Part shown: one piece after another, positions 1 to 6,237 of the stretch
Position numbering within the stretch: the stretch's first letter is position 1
Layout: every line of letters begins with the position of its first letter
NCBI GenBank assembly: GCA_025800435.1
Contig: JAOXRV010000664.1
Location: 1-11,494 of the forward strand
From: Cellvibrionaceae bacterium
GTDB lineage: Bacteria > Pseudomonadota > Gammaproteobacteria > Pseudomonadales > Cellvibrionaceae
Length of the DNA: 11,494 nt
Direction of reading: 5' to 3'
Position numbers and translations under genes: made by a program
Notes under the pieces: model-generated
Seen by the model: only the letters and a program-made list of their open reading frames with translations
Databases searched by the model: none
What the model was told of the DNA's origin: nothing

Positions 1-1215
1 CAGGCCATAGGCGACGGACTTGCCGACAATTTCGTGGGCATCTCGAAACGGGATACCTTTGCGCACCAGGTAATCGGCCAGGTCAGTGGCGGTGGAGAAA
101 CCGCGCTTGGCCGCCTCCAACATCACCGCCGGCTTGGACTGAATGGCGGGGATCATATCGGCGAAGGCGCGCAGGCAGTCTTTGACGGTATCGACCGCAT
201 CGAACAGCGGCTCTTTATCTTCTTGGTTGTCCTTGTTGTAAGCCAGGGGTTGAGACTTCATCAAGGTTAACAGGCTGATTAAATGACCGTTTACCCGGCC
301 GCTCTTACCGCGCACCAGTTCGGGTACGTCGGGGTTTTTCTTTTGCGGCATAATCGACGAGCCGGTGCAAAAGCGATCGGGTAGGTCGATAAAATTAAAC
401 TGGGCCGAAGTCCACAGAACCAGCTCCTCGGACATGCGCGACATATGGGTCAGCAGCAAGCTGGCAAAGGCACAGAACTCGATGCCAAAGTCGCGGTCGG
501 AAACCGAATCCAAACTGTTTTCGGTGGGTTTGCTAAAGCCCAGTAAAGAGGCGGTCAGTTCACGCGCAATGGGGTAGGTGGTGCCGGCCAGGGCGGCGGC
601 GCCCAGGGGCGACTGGTTGAGGCGCTTGCGGCAATCCTGCAGGCGGCCGAAGTCGCGCTCCAGCATTTCGTTCCAGGCCAGCAAATGGTGGCCAAAGGTT
701 ACTGGCTGGGCGGTTTGCAAATGGGTGAAGCCCGGCATAATGGTATCGGCCTCGCCCTTGGCCAGGCCGATCAAGCCACTTTGCAAACGGCTTAGCTCGG
801 CGCTGATCTGGTCGATCTCATCGCGCAGCCACAGGCGGATATCGGTGGCGACCTGATCGTTGCGCGAGCGCCCGGTGTGCAGCTTTTTACCGGTGATGCC
901 GATATCATCGGTCAGTGCTGCCTCGATGTTCATGTGCACATCTTCAAGGGGGATAGACCAGTCGAACTGGCCGGACTCAATATTGGCCTGGACCTTGGCC
1001 AGACCGTCGATAATAGCTTGTTTTTCCTCGGCGCTTAGCACCCCGGCTTCGGCCAGCATGGTGGCGTGGGCGATAGAACCCTGGATATCCTGCTTGTACA
1101 TGCGCTGGTCGAACTGCACCGAGGCGGTGAAGCGCTGCACAAAGGCATCGGTGGCCTCGCTAAAGCGGCCGCCCCACTGTTGGTTAGTGTTATCTGTATT
1201 TTTGCTATGGCTCAT
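1..1215 (-). CDS. argH: Argininosuccinate lyase, C-terminus cut by window edge
   Basis: Last step of arginine biosynthesis: cleaves argininosuccinate to arginine and fumarate; a cytosolic homotetramer of the fumarase/aspartase superfamily. Reading leftward from the ATG at 1215-1213, 405 codons are open to the window edge; the family is usually about 460-470 residues, so roughly 60 are missing. Visible landmarks are an N-terminal QQWGGRF motif, the substrate-binding HTGRSRNDQ motif near residue 111, GFTHLQTAQP with the presumed catalytic His165, and the signature GSSIMPQKKNPD at 285-296 with the presumed catalytic Ser287. The start is supported by AGGA (complement of 1224-1227) 8 nt upstream and by the N-terminal length typical of the family. 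It is divergent from algZ, the same neighbour as in Pseudomonas. No frameshift is visible. Confidence 0.98.
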   Translation of the reverse strand, partial: MSHSKNTDNTNQQWGGRFSEATDAFVQRFTASVQFDQRMYKQDIQGSIAHATMLAEAGVLSAEEKQAIIDGLAKVQANIESGQFDWSIPLEDVHMNIEAALTDDIGITGKKLHTGRSRNDQVATDIRLWLRDEIDQISAELSRLQSGLIGLAKGEADTIMPGFTHLQTAQPVTFGHHLLAWNEMLERDFGRLQDCRKRLNQSPLGAAALAGTTYPIARELTASLLGFSKPTENSLDSVSDRDFGIEFCAFASLLLTHMSRMSEELVLWTSAQFNFIDLPDRFCTGSSIMPQKKNPDVPELVRGKSGRVNGHLISLLTLMKSQPLAYNKDNQEDKEPLFDAVDTVKDCLRAFADMIPAIQSKPAVMLEAAKRGFSTATDLADYLVRKGIPFRDAHEIVGKSVAYGL

Positions 1216-1233
1216 GAATTAAATCCTGGGGAA

Positions 1234-1263
1234 TTGCTAAACTGCCGGGGCGGGCATTATAAC
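1234..1263 (+). promoter_or_regulatory. Candidate sigma70 promoter for algZ-algR
   Basis: TTGCTA (1234-1239) and TATAAC (1258-1263) are separated by 18 bp, 4/6 and 5/6 matches to the sigma70 boxes. Transcription would start near 1270, about 40 nt before the algZ GTG. The -10 box overlaps the argH -10 on the other strand. Predicted by eye only. Confidence 0.45.
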
Positions 1264-1286
1264 TGATCGCGGCGCGCTGCGAACAA
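1256..1286 (-). promoter_or_regulatory. Candidate sigma70 promoter for argH
   Basis: On the minus strand there is a perfect TATAAT (complement of 1256-1261), placing the transcript start near 1249, about 35 nt before the argH ATG. The -35 is weak: TTGTTC (complement of 1281-1286) with a 19-bp spacer is the best I see. No clear ArgR operator pair was recognised. Confidence 0.45.
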
Positions 1287-1309
1287 TCGAGAAGTGGAGA
1301 AGCAAGCCG

Positions 1310-2359
1310 GTGATACCGACGACACGCAAGCTAGAAGCCGGGGTTTTTGAGGCCCTGCAAATACAGGGCGATTTTTTGCCCGACCTCAAGAGTGCGCCGG
1401 TGCTGTTGGCCATTTTTTTGGTCAGCGAGCTGCTGGCGATTACCCTGGCTATCGCCCACTACGGGGTAGCTGCTTTTGATTGGGCTGGGCTGGGGCTTAT
1501 CTCGATATCGGTGCAGTGGGTGGTGTTGGCCTCGCTGCTGATCATTGCCGGCCTTAGGCGCTGGCTCAATAAGCGCTCAGCGGCCATGGCGGGCTTAAGC
1601 TGTTTTGCCATAGTTCAGTCAATTACCCTTATTTTTAGCTATATAGCGCTGGTGAATTATGGCGAAGTTTTAGGGCTAACGTGGCCAAATGTCGTCGATA
1701 ATCTGTTAATTTCGGCAATTTTCTCGGGAATTGGCCTGCGTTATATGTATTTGCAACAACAAGTGCGCAATCAACAACAGGCACATTTAAAATCCCAATT
1801 ACAGGCCTTGCAGTCACGTATACAGCCTCACTTTTTGTTTAACTGCATGAATACCATTGCCAGTTTGATCGAGATAGACCCCCTTAAGGCGGAGCGGGCA
1901 GTAGAGGATTTAAGCGAACTATTTAGGGCCAGCCTGGCCGAGCCCCGGCTGGTGCCAGTGGCCGATGAGATGGCCCTATGCGAGCGTTATCTGGGTATCG
2001 AAAAGCTGCGCATGGGTGAGCGCTTACAAATCGCTTGGGCCATAGACGATGAGGCAAAGCAAGCACCGATACCGAGTTTGATCCTGCAGCCACTGCTGGA
2101 GAATGCGATCAAGCATGGGGTTCAGCCGCTGCCCGATGGTGGGACTATTGAGGTGACAGTGCTTATACGTGATGAGCAGCTACACTTAACGGTAGCTAAT
2201 CCTGTGGCCGACGGAGTCTCGGTCAAGGGCCACCAGTTGGCCCTCAACAATGTGCTGGCCCGCCTGCAAGGGCATTTTGGCGAGCAGTTTGCCTGGGAGA
2301 TAGACAGCAGAGCAGGTCGCTATGAAATTAATATCCACTATGGATTGAAGAATTTCTGA
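1310..2359 (+). CDS. algZ: LytS/AlgZ-type membrane sensor histidine kinase
   Basis: Inner-membrane sensor kinase expected to phosphorylate or otherwise control the AlgR regulator encoded next. The 349-residue product has about four predicted membrane segments (around 29-50, 59-82, 94-115, 125-147), a short helical linker rich in Gln (148-168), then the His_kinase domain with QPHFLFN at 172-178 (presumed phospho-acceptor His174). The N-box PLLENAIKHG lies at 261-270. The usual DxGxG loop of GHKL ATPases is not obvious; only GHQLALNNVLARL (307-319) resembles the last conserved element, as in the reduced kinase core of Pseudomonas AlgZ/FimS. The start is GTG at 1310 with GGAGA at 1296-1300 upstream; no closer ATG fits. 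In Pseudomonas aeruginosa this pair controls alginate and twitching motility. Whether it does so here is unknown, since no alginate or pilus genes are in the window. Confidence 0.9.
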   Translation: MIPTTRKLEAGVFEALQIQGDFLPDLKSAPVLLAIFLVSELLAITLAIAHYGVAAFDWAGLGLISISVQWVVLASLLIIAGLRRWLNKRSAAMAGLSCFAIVQSITLIFSYIALVNYGEVLGLTWPNVVDNLLISAIFSGIGLRYMYLQQQVRNQQQAHLKSQLQALQSRIQPHFLFNCMNTIASLIEIDPLKAERAVEDLSELFRASLAEPRLVPVADEMALCERYLGIEKLRMGERLQIAWAIDDEAKQAPIPSLILQPLLENAIKHGVQPLPDGGTIEVTVLIRDEQLHLTVANPVADGVSVKGHQLALNNVLARLQGHFGEQFAWEIDSRAGRYEINIHYGLKNF

Positions 2360-2384
2360 CTTGCTGCCGATAGATTAAGGGATG

Positions 2385-2396
2385 CCCCAGCTGGGG
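2385..2396. repeat. 12-bp perfect palindrome between algZ and algR
   Basis: CCCCAGCTGGGG is self-complementary with no spacer and lies in the 87-bp gap between the two genes. Without a loop it is more plausible as a dimeric protein-binding site than as an RNA hairpin. No function is shown, and it is not a terminator because no T tract follows. Confidence 0.4.
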
Positions 2397-2446
2397 GCCC
2401 TAAATTTAGATGAACGATTAAACGACTAATAGGTGAGACCTGAGTA

Positions 2447-3199
2447 ATGAGCACAATCATGGATGTTTTGGTCGTCGATGATGAGGCATTGGCCCGAGAG
2501 CGTCTGGTGCGCATGATTTCTCGCATGGAAGAATGTGAAGTTGTTGCCCAAGCCGCTGGCGCAGAAGAGGCGATTAAAGCCATTGCCGATGCCGGTCCCG
2601 ACGTTGTCCTTATGGATATTTCAATGCCCGGTGAGGACGGCCTCAGCGCTGCCAAGCGCATATCGACTTTAGCTAATCCCCCGGCGGTGGTGTTTTGTAC
2701 TGCTTATGATAAGCATGCGGTAGAGGCTTTTGAGGCCCAGGCGGTGGGTTATCTATTAAAGCCGGTGCGCCAAGAGCAGTTGGAGCAGGTGCTGCAAAAC
2801 GCGCGTAAGCTCAACCGCATGCAGTTGGCTGCGCTGGATAATATGAACCAGGAAAGCAGTCACAGTGCACGCAAGCATATTACTGCCAAGACTCGGCGCG
2901 GGGTGGAGCTAATCCCCCTGGACGATATTTTTTACTTTCTGGCTGATCAAAAATACGTCACCGTGTTTCACAAGGGCGGCGAAACCTTGATTGACGATAC
3001 CCTTAAAGAGCTGGAATCCGAGTTTGAAGGCGGCTTTGTGCGTGTGCACCGCAATGCACTGGTTTCGCGTGACTATATCGAGGGCATGGAGCGGGCACCG
3101 GAGGGGCACTATGTAATGCGTATGCGTGATACCGATAGCCGCCCGATAGTTAGCCGCCGCCACGTCAGTAAAATTCGTGCGATGCTTGCAGAGATGTAA
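2447..3199 (+). CDS. algR: LytTR-family response regulator (AlgR-like)
   Basis: DNA-binding response regulator paired with the upstream AlgZ kinase. Of 250 residues, 1-120 form a receiver domain: acidic pocket Asp11/Asp12, presumed phospho-acceptor Asp57 in the LMDISMP motif, switch Thr85 and conserved Lys105 in YLLKPV. A linker of about 25 residues leads to a LytTR DNA-binding domain (about 145-250) showing the family's pattern of YF.AD.KY, then FVRVHRNALVSRDYI, then RR at the end. The ATG at 2447 has AGGTGAG at 2431-2437, 9 nt upstream. A second ATG at 2459 would give a start closer to Pseudomonas AlgR (MxVLxVDDE) but lies 21 nt from that Shine-Dalgarno. It probably shares the algZ transcript. 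AlgR of P. aeruginosa regulates alginate and type IV pilus genes; the local regulon is unknown. Confidence 0.93.
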   Translation: MSTIMDVLVVDDEALARERLVRMISRMEECEVVAQAAGAEEAIKAIADAGPDVVLMDISMPGEDGLSAAKRISTLANPPAVVFCTAYDKHAVEAFEAQAVGYLLKPVRQEQLEQVLQNARKLNRMQLAALDNMNQESSHSARKHITAKTRRGVELIPLDDIFYFLADQKYVTVFHKGGETLIDDTLKELESEFEGGFVRVHRNALVSRDYIEGMERAPEGHYVMRMRDTDSRPIVSRRHVSKIRAMLAEM

Positions 3200-3264
3200 A
3201 AATAGCCACGCTCAAATAGTCAAAAATGAAAAGAAACTAATTTATTTTTGCTTCGCTTACTTAT

Positions 3265-3300
3265 AAAAGCCTCGCTATTTCTAGTGAGGCTTTTATTTTT
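3265..3300 (+). terminator. Rho-independent terminator of algZ-algR
   Basis: A 13-bp stem pairs 3265-3277 (AAAAGCCTCGCTA) with 3282-3294 (TAGTGAGGCTTTT) around a TTTC loop, with one G-U wobble, and is followed by a T-rich tract ending at 3300. It sits 65 nt after the algR stop. The A-rich 5' arm could let it work weakly in the other direction, but no leftward gene needs it. Confidence 0.9.
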
Positions 3301-3549
3301 ATACTGCAGTTAAATCATTGCCTAGAATTTTTTCGGCTTACATAGTAGCGAGTGTCGGTGTCGGGGGTTCTGGGTTTGGCTGAGGTGATTTGGCTTGTTT
3401 TATTCCAATAATACCAATGTAAAACAGTCGGACTTTTGCTTTGTCTTTATTTAAAAATAACAATGGCTATCGCCCAAAATGTTTCTGGTCTTATTTGACA
3501 GGGTTGGATTGTTTTGTCCTAAAAAATTTAGCTAAAGTTACAATTAACT

Positions 3550-3572
3550 GCGTTTTTTGGCGGTTTTTTGCG
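3550..3572. repeat. Imperfect tandem repeat with two T6 runs
   Basis: GCGTTTTTTG is followed directly by GCGGTTTTTTG, then GCG, about 100 bp before the TetR start codon. It may be a slippage-prone tract or part of an intrinsically bent upstream region. No family was recognised. Confidence 0.4.
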
Positions 3573-3594
3573 AACTAGCCACTTATTTCTCATC

Positions 3595-3610
3595 TAACTG
3601 GCCCAGGTTA
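3595..3610. promoter_or_regulatory. Possible operator (near-palindrome) upstream of the TetR gene
   Basis: TAACTGG and CCAGGTTA flank a single C; the arms pair except for one extra G at 3607. It lies 20 bp before the extended -10 of the adjacent repressor gene, where a TetR dimer could block RNA polymerase. TetR-family repressors commonly regulate themselves; this assignment is inference only. Confidence 0.25.
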
Positions 3611-3630
3611 ATGTTTGTCGCTGGTTGCTG

Positions 3631-3639
3631 TGCTAGTAT
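3631..3639 (+). promoter_or_regulatory. Extended -10 promoter of the TetR gene
   Basis: TGCTAGTAT matches the extended -10 form TGnTATAAT with one change in the hexamer. No good -35 is present, as is usual for this promoter type. The transcript would start near 3646, giving a 26-nt leader that carries the ribosome binding site. Confidence 0.5.
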
Positions 3640-3671
3640 CCCGCGGAAATGGATTAGAGGGAGTACTGATT

Positions 3672-4319
3672 ATGGCACGTCCCAGCGTTAAGGCTGAACG
3701 CACCGAAGAAATTTTAAATGCTTTTGAACGTTGTGTTGCACGCTTGGGGATAGAGGGAACAACCTTAGAGCGAATTGCAGAAGAATCGGGTTTGCGCAGA
3801 AGCTTATTGCGTTACCATGTGGGCAACCGCGACATTTTGGTGCAGGCCCTGGCCGACCGTTATATTGAATCGTCGCGTTTGGAATCGCAGCGCCTAGTGG
3901 GCGCCATGCCCGAGCAACAAAAAACCGAGACGCTGCTTAACTATCTATTCGATAATGTCAGCGAGGAGCGTGCGCGTTTAATTTTAGTGGCCGGCGCCCT
4001 TGTCAGTGCCGCCGATTTATACCCCACCATTAAAGAGCCTATGCTCAAATGGTATCAGGGCTTTGTGGCCACCCTCAGCGACATTATTGCCAACGACTAC
4101 CCAGAGGCCAATGAGGCAGAGCTACAGGCGGTATCCTGGGGTATTGCCAGCCTATTGTTGACCGCCCAATCCATCACCCCGCTAGAACCTGGCGAGGAGT
4201 TCCACCAGGCCAGCCGCCTGGCGGCCGAGCGTTTATTGGCCAGCTTGGAGTCCGCCCAATTATCGACCCATGTTGTGCCGCCGGTAACCGAACCCGAACC
4301 CGTCGAGGAGCTGGTATAG
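3672..4319 (+). CDS. TetR/AcrR-family transcriptional regulator
   Basis: Predicted one-component repressor of 215 residues. The N-terminal TetR helix-turn-helix occupies about residues 9-55, with the core TTLERIAEESG, a turn, then RRSLLRYHVGNRDIL (42-56). The remaining helical ligand-binding and dimerisation domain (about 60-195) resembles the BetI-type C-terminal family by general character. An acidic, proline-rich tail follows (VPPVTEPEPVEEL, 202-214). The frame is open upstream to 3615, but the ATG at 3672 is preferred: AGAGGGAG at 3656-3663 lies 8 nt before it and MARPS is a typical TetR start. Ligand and targets are unknown. It lies between algR and the hem operon, 78 bp before hemC with no terminator in between, so read-through into hemC is possible. 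This gene is not part of the well-known Pseudomonas algR-hemC junction. Confidence 0.85.
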   Translation: MARPSVKAERTEEILNAFERCVARLGIEGTTLERIAEESGLRRSLLRYHVGNRDILVQALADRYIESSRLESQRLVGAMPEQQKTETLLNYLFDNVSEERARLILVAGALVSAADLYPTIKEPMLKWYQGFVATLSDIIANDYPEANEAELQAVSWGIASLLLTAQSITPLEPGEEFHQASRLAAERLLASLESAQLSTHVVPPVTEPEPVEELV

Positions 4320-4356
4320 CCCGCCCTGTTCTTTAGATGAGGGCACAGCCTCACTC

Positions 4357-4365
4357 TGGTATCAT
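4357..4365 (+). promoter_or_regulatory. Extended -10 promoter of the hem operon
   Basis: TGGTATCAT matches TGnTATAAT with one mismatch. Transcription would begin near 4372, about 26 nt upstream of the hemC ATG. No convincing -35 is present. It is the only clear promoter in the 78-bp gap. Confidence 0.55.
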
Positions 4366-4397
4366 GGCCGCTTTTGAGCGAGTGGAAGTTTTAGCCC

Positions 4398-5333
4398 ATG
4401 CCCCAGATTTTGCGCATAGCCACCCGCCAGAGCGCCCTGGCCCTCTGGCAAGCCGAATACGTTAAAGCCGAGCTGGAGCGAGCGCACCCGGATTTACAGG
4501 TCGAGCTGCTGCCTATGGTCAGTCGCGGTGACAAGATCCTGGATGTGCCCCTGGCCAAAGTTGGCGGTAAAGGCCTATTCGTAAAAGAGCTGGAGCACGC
4601 CCTGCTGGAAGGCAGGGCCGATATTGCCGTGCATTCTATGAAAGATGTGCCGATGGAGTTCCCAGAAGGTTTGGGCCTGGAGGTCATCTGCCCCCGTGAA
4701 GACCCCCGCGATGCGTTTGTCAGCAACAGCTTTGATAGCCTAGACCAGCTGCCCCAGGGCGCAGTGGTGGGCACCTCCAGCCTGCGTCGTCAATGTCAGA
4801 TACTGGCCCACCGCCCGGATCTTGAGATCCGTTTTTTACGCGGCAATGTCAATACCCGCCTGGCCAAGTTAGACGCCGGTGAATACCAGGCGATTATCCT
4901 GGCGGCGGCTGGCTTGATTCGCCTGGGTATGGCCGAGCGCATTCGCGCTTTTATCGCCCCAGAGCTGAGCCTGCCCGCCGGCGGCCAGGGCGCGGTGGGG
5001 ATCGAGTGCCGCAGTGATGACGCCGCCACCAAGGCGCTATTGGCCCCTCTGCACCACCCGCATACCGCCCGGGCTGTATTGGCCGAGCGGGCCATGAACC
5101 GGCAGCTTGAAGGCGGCTGCCAGGTGCCGATTGCCAGCTACGCAATTGAGCGCGACGGTCAGCTGTGGCTGCGTGGCCTGGTGGGGGAGCCAGACGGCAG
5201 CAAGATGATTTACCGCGAGCTGAGCGGTGCCCTGGATCAGGGCGAGGCCATGGGTATCGCCATGGCCGAGGATATGTTGAGCGCTGGTGCCCGGGATATC
5301 TTGGCCCGAGTCTACCAGGGTGCTAGCAACTAA
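4398..5333 (+). CDS. hemC: Hydroxymethylbilane synthase (porphobilinogen deaminase)
   Basis: Cytosolic tetrapyrrole enzyme: condenses four porphobilinogen molecules into the linear 1-hydroxymethylbilane. The 311-residue length is typical. Landmarks are RIATRQSALALWQAE (6-20), GGKGLFVKELE (56-66), HSMKDVP with the catalytic Asp83 (79-85), GTSSLRRQ (125-132), LRGNVNTRL (147-155), and the dipyrromethane-cofactor attachment loop EGGCQVPI with Cys241. These positions line up with E. coli Asp84 and Cys242. The ATG has GGAAG at 4384-4388, 9 nt upstream. It is the first gene of hemC-hemD-hemX-hemY; all four genes run in the same direction with short gaps. Confidence 0.98.
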   Translation: MPQILRIATRQSALALWQAEYVKAELERAHPDLQVELLPMVSRGDKILDVPLAKVGGKGLFVKELEHALLEGRADIAVHSMKDVPMEFPEGLGLEVICPREDPRDAFVSNSFDSLDQLPQGAVVGTSSLRRQCQILAHRPDLEIRFLRGNVNTRLAKLDAGEYQAIILAAAGLIRLGMAERIRAFIAPELSLPAGGQGAVGIECRSDDAATKALLAPLHHPHTARAVLAERAMNRQLEGGCQVPIASYAIERDGQLWLRGLVGEPDGSKMIYRELSGALDQGEAMGIAMAEDMLSAGARDILARVYQGASN

Positions 5334-5365
5334 ACTTCAGCGACGCTTAAGGGTGAGAACGCACA

Positions 5366-6157
5366 ATGGGCTTAGATACACTCAGCGTTTTAGTTTGCCG
5401 CCCGGAGCGGGCTGCAACACCTTTTTGCTCAAAACTTGAACAGCTGGGCGCCCGTTGTTACCCGGTGCCAGCGCTGCTTATTGAGCCACTGCAAAGCGAG
5501 GCCCAAAAGAGGACGATAAAATCCCAATTGGCGGCGCTGGATCACTATCAAAAAGTAATCTTTATCAGCCAAAACGCCGTTCAGCACGCCCAGCCCTATT
5601 TGCGCGCTGGGCGCTGGCCCAAGTGCCAGCTGTTCGCCATAGGCAGTGCCACTGCCAAAGCCGCCGAGCAGCATGGTTTAACGTCGATTTTTGGCACTAA
5701 CTACAGCGCCGAAGGGGCCATGAGCACTGAGGCCTTGCTGGCGCTGCCCGAGCTGGCGGATTTAACCAGCCAGCGGCTATTGATCTTTCGCGGCCGTGGC
5801 GGGCGCGAAGCCCTGGCCCAAGCATTGCGCCAGCGCGGTGGCCAGGTAGACTACTGTGAGCTGTATCGCCGCCGTCGCCCGTCAGCGTTAGGGCGGGATT
5901 TAGACGCCAGTGGCTTTGCCGAGGCCGAGGGCCAGCGTGTAATTGTGGCCCACAGCGGCGAAAGTTTAGAAAATTTAGATTCCGCCCTAACTGGCAGCCG
6001 GGCAAGGTGGCGCCAGTTGGCGCTAATTGTGCCCAGTGAGCGGGTGGCCGAACTGGCTGCCCAGTTGGGCTACAGTGACATATATACCGCACACAATGCC
6101 GGCGAGCAGGCAGTGCTAAAGTGCCTAAACCAGGTAAAAAACAGGGTGGCGAATTGA
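5366..6157 (+). CDS. hemD: Uroporphyrinogen-III synthase
   Basis: Cyclises hydroxymethylbilane with inversion of ring D to give uroporphyrinogen III, the branch point for heme, siroheme and cobalamin. The 263 residues are slightly longer than the roughly 250 usual in gammaproteobacteria. HemD sequences diverge strongly, but the two-lobed family shows ISQNAV (67-72), AIGSATA (91-97), LLIFRGRGGRE (138-148), VAHSGES (194-200) and VPSERVAELA (222-231). The ATG at 5366 has GGGTGAG at 5351-5357; the gap after hemC is 32 nt. Unusually, after the TGA stop the same frame stays open for 27 codons until it reaches the TGA that overlaps the hemX start (ATGA, 6238-6241). Confidence 0.95.
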   Translation: MGLDTLSVLVCRPERAATPFCSKLEQLGARCYPVPALLIEPLQSEAQKRTIKSQLAALDHYQKVIFISQNAVQHAQPYLRAGRWPKCQLFAIGSATAKAAEQHGLTSIFGTNYSAEGAMSTEALLALPELADLTSQRLLIFRGRGGREALAQALRQRGGQVDYCELYRRRRPSALGRDLDASGFAEAEGQRVIVAHSGESLENLDSALTGSRARWRQLALIVPSERVAELAAQLGYSDIYTAHNAGEQAVLKCLNQVKNRVAN

Positions 6158-6237
6158 GCCCTGCAAGACAGTAACGATAAGATCCGGGCAGCCATGGGCA
6201 AGGGACTGCGCCGGCGTATTCCACCAGTGGAGTTCAC

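Larger units (their letters stand above)
3200..3671. other. Intergenic region between algR and the TetR gene (472 bp)
   Basis: It holds the algR terminator at 3265-3300 and an extended -10 promoter at 3631-3639. Between them is an AT-rich stretch with no credible gene: the longest short frames lack a ribosome binding site. A possible extra promoter is TTGACA at 3495-3500, but its best -10 partner 17 bp on (CCTAAA, 3518-3523) is poor. An imperfect tandem repeat (3550-3572) and a near-palindrome (3595-3610) are noted separately. Confidence 0.7.

Noticed and set aside
860..1222. Rightward frames of up to 120 codons across 34-1266
   Set aside because: They are shadows of argH on the other strand, whose protein carries all the expected catalytic motifs.
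3495..3523. TTGACA followed 17 bp later by CCTAAA as a promoter for the TetR gene
   Set aside because: The -35 is perfect but the -10 matches only 3 of 6, and the extended -10 at 3631-3639 is better placed.
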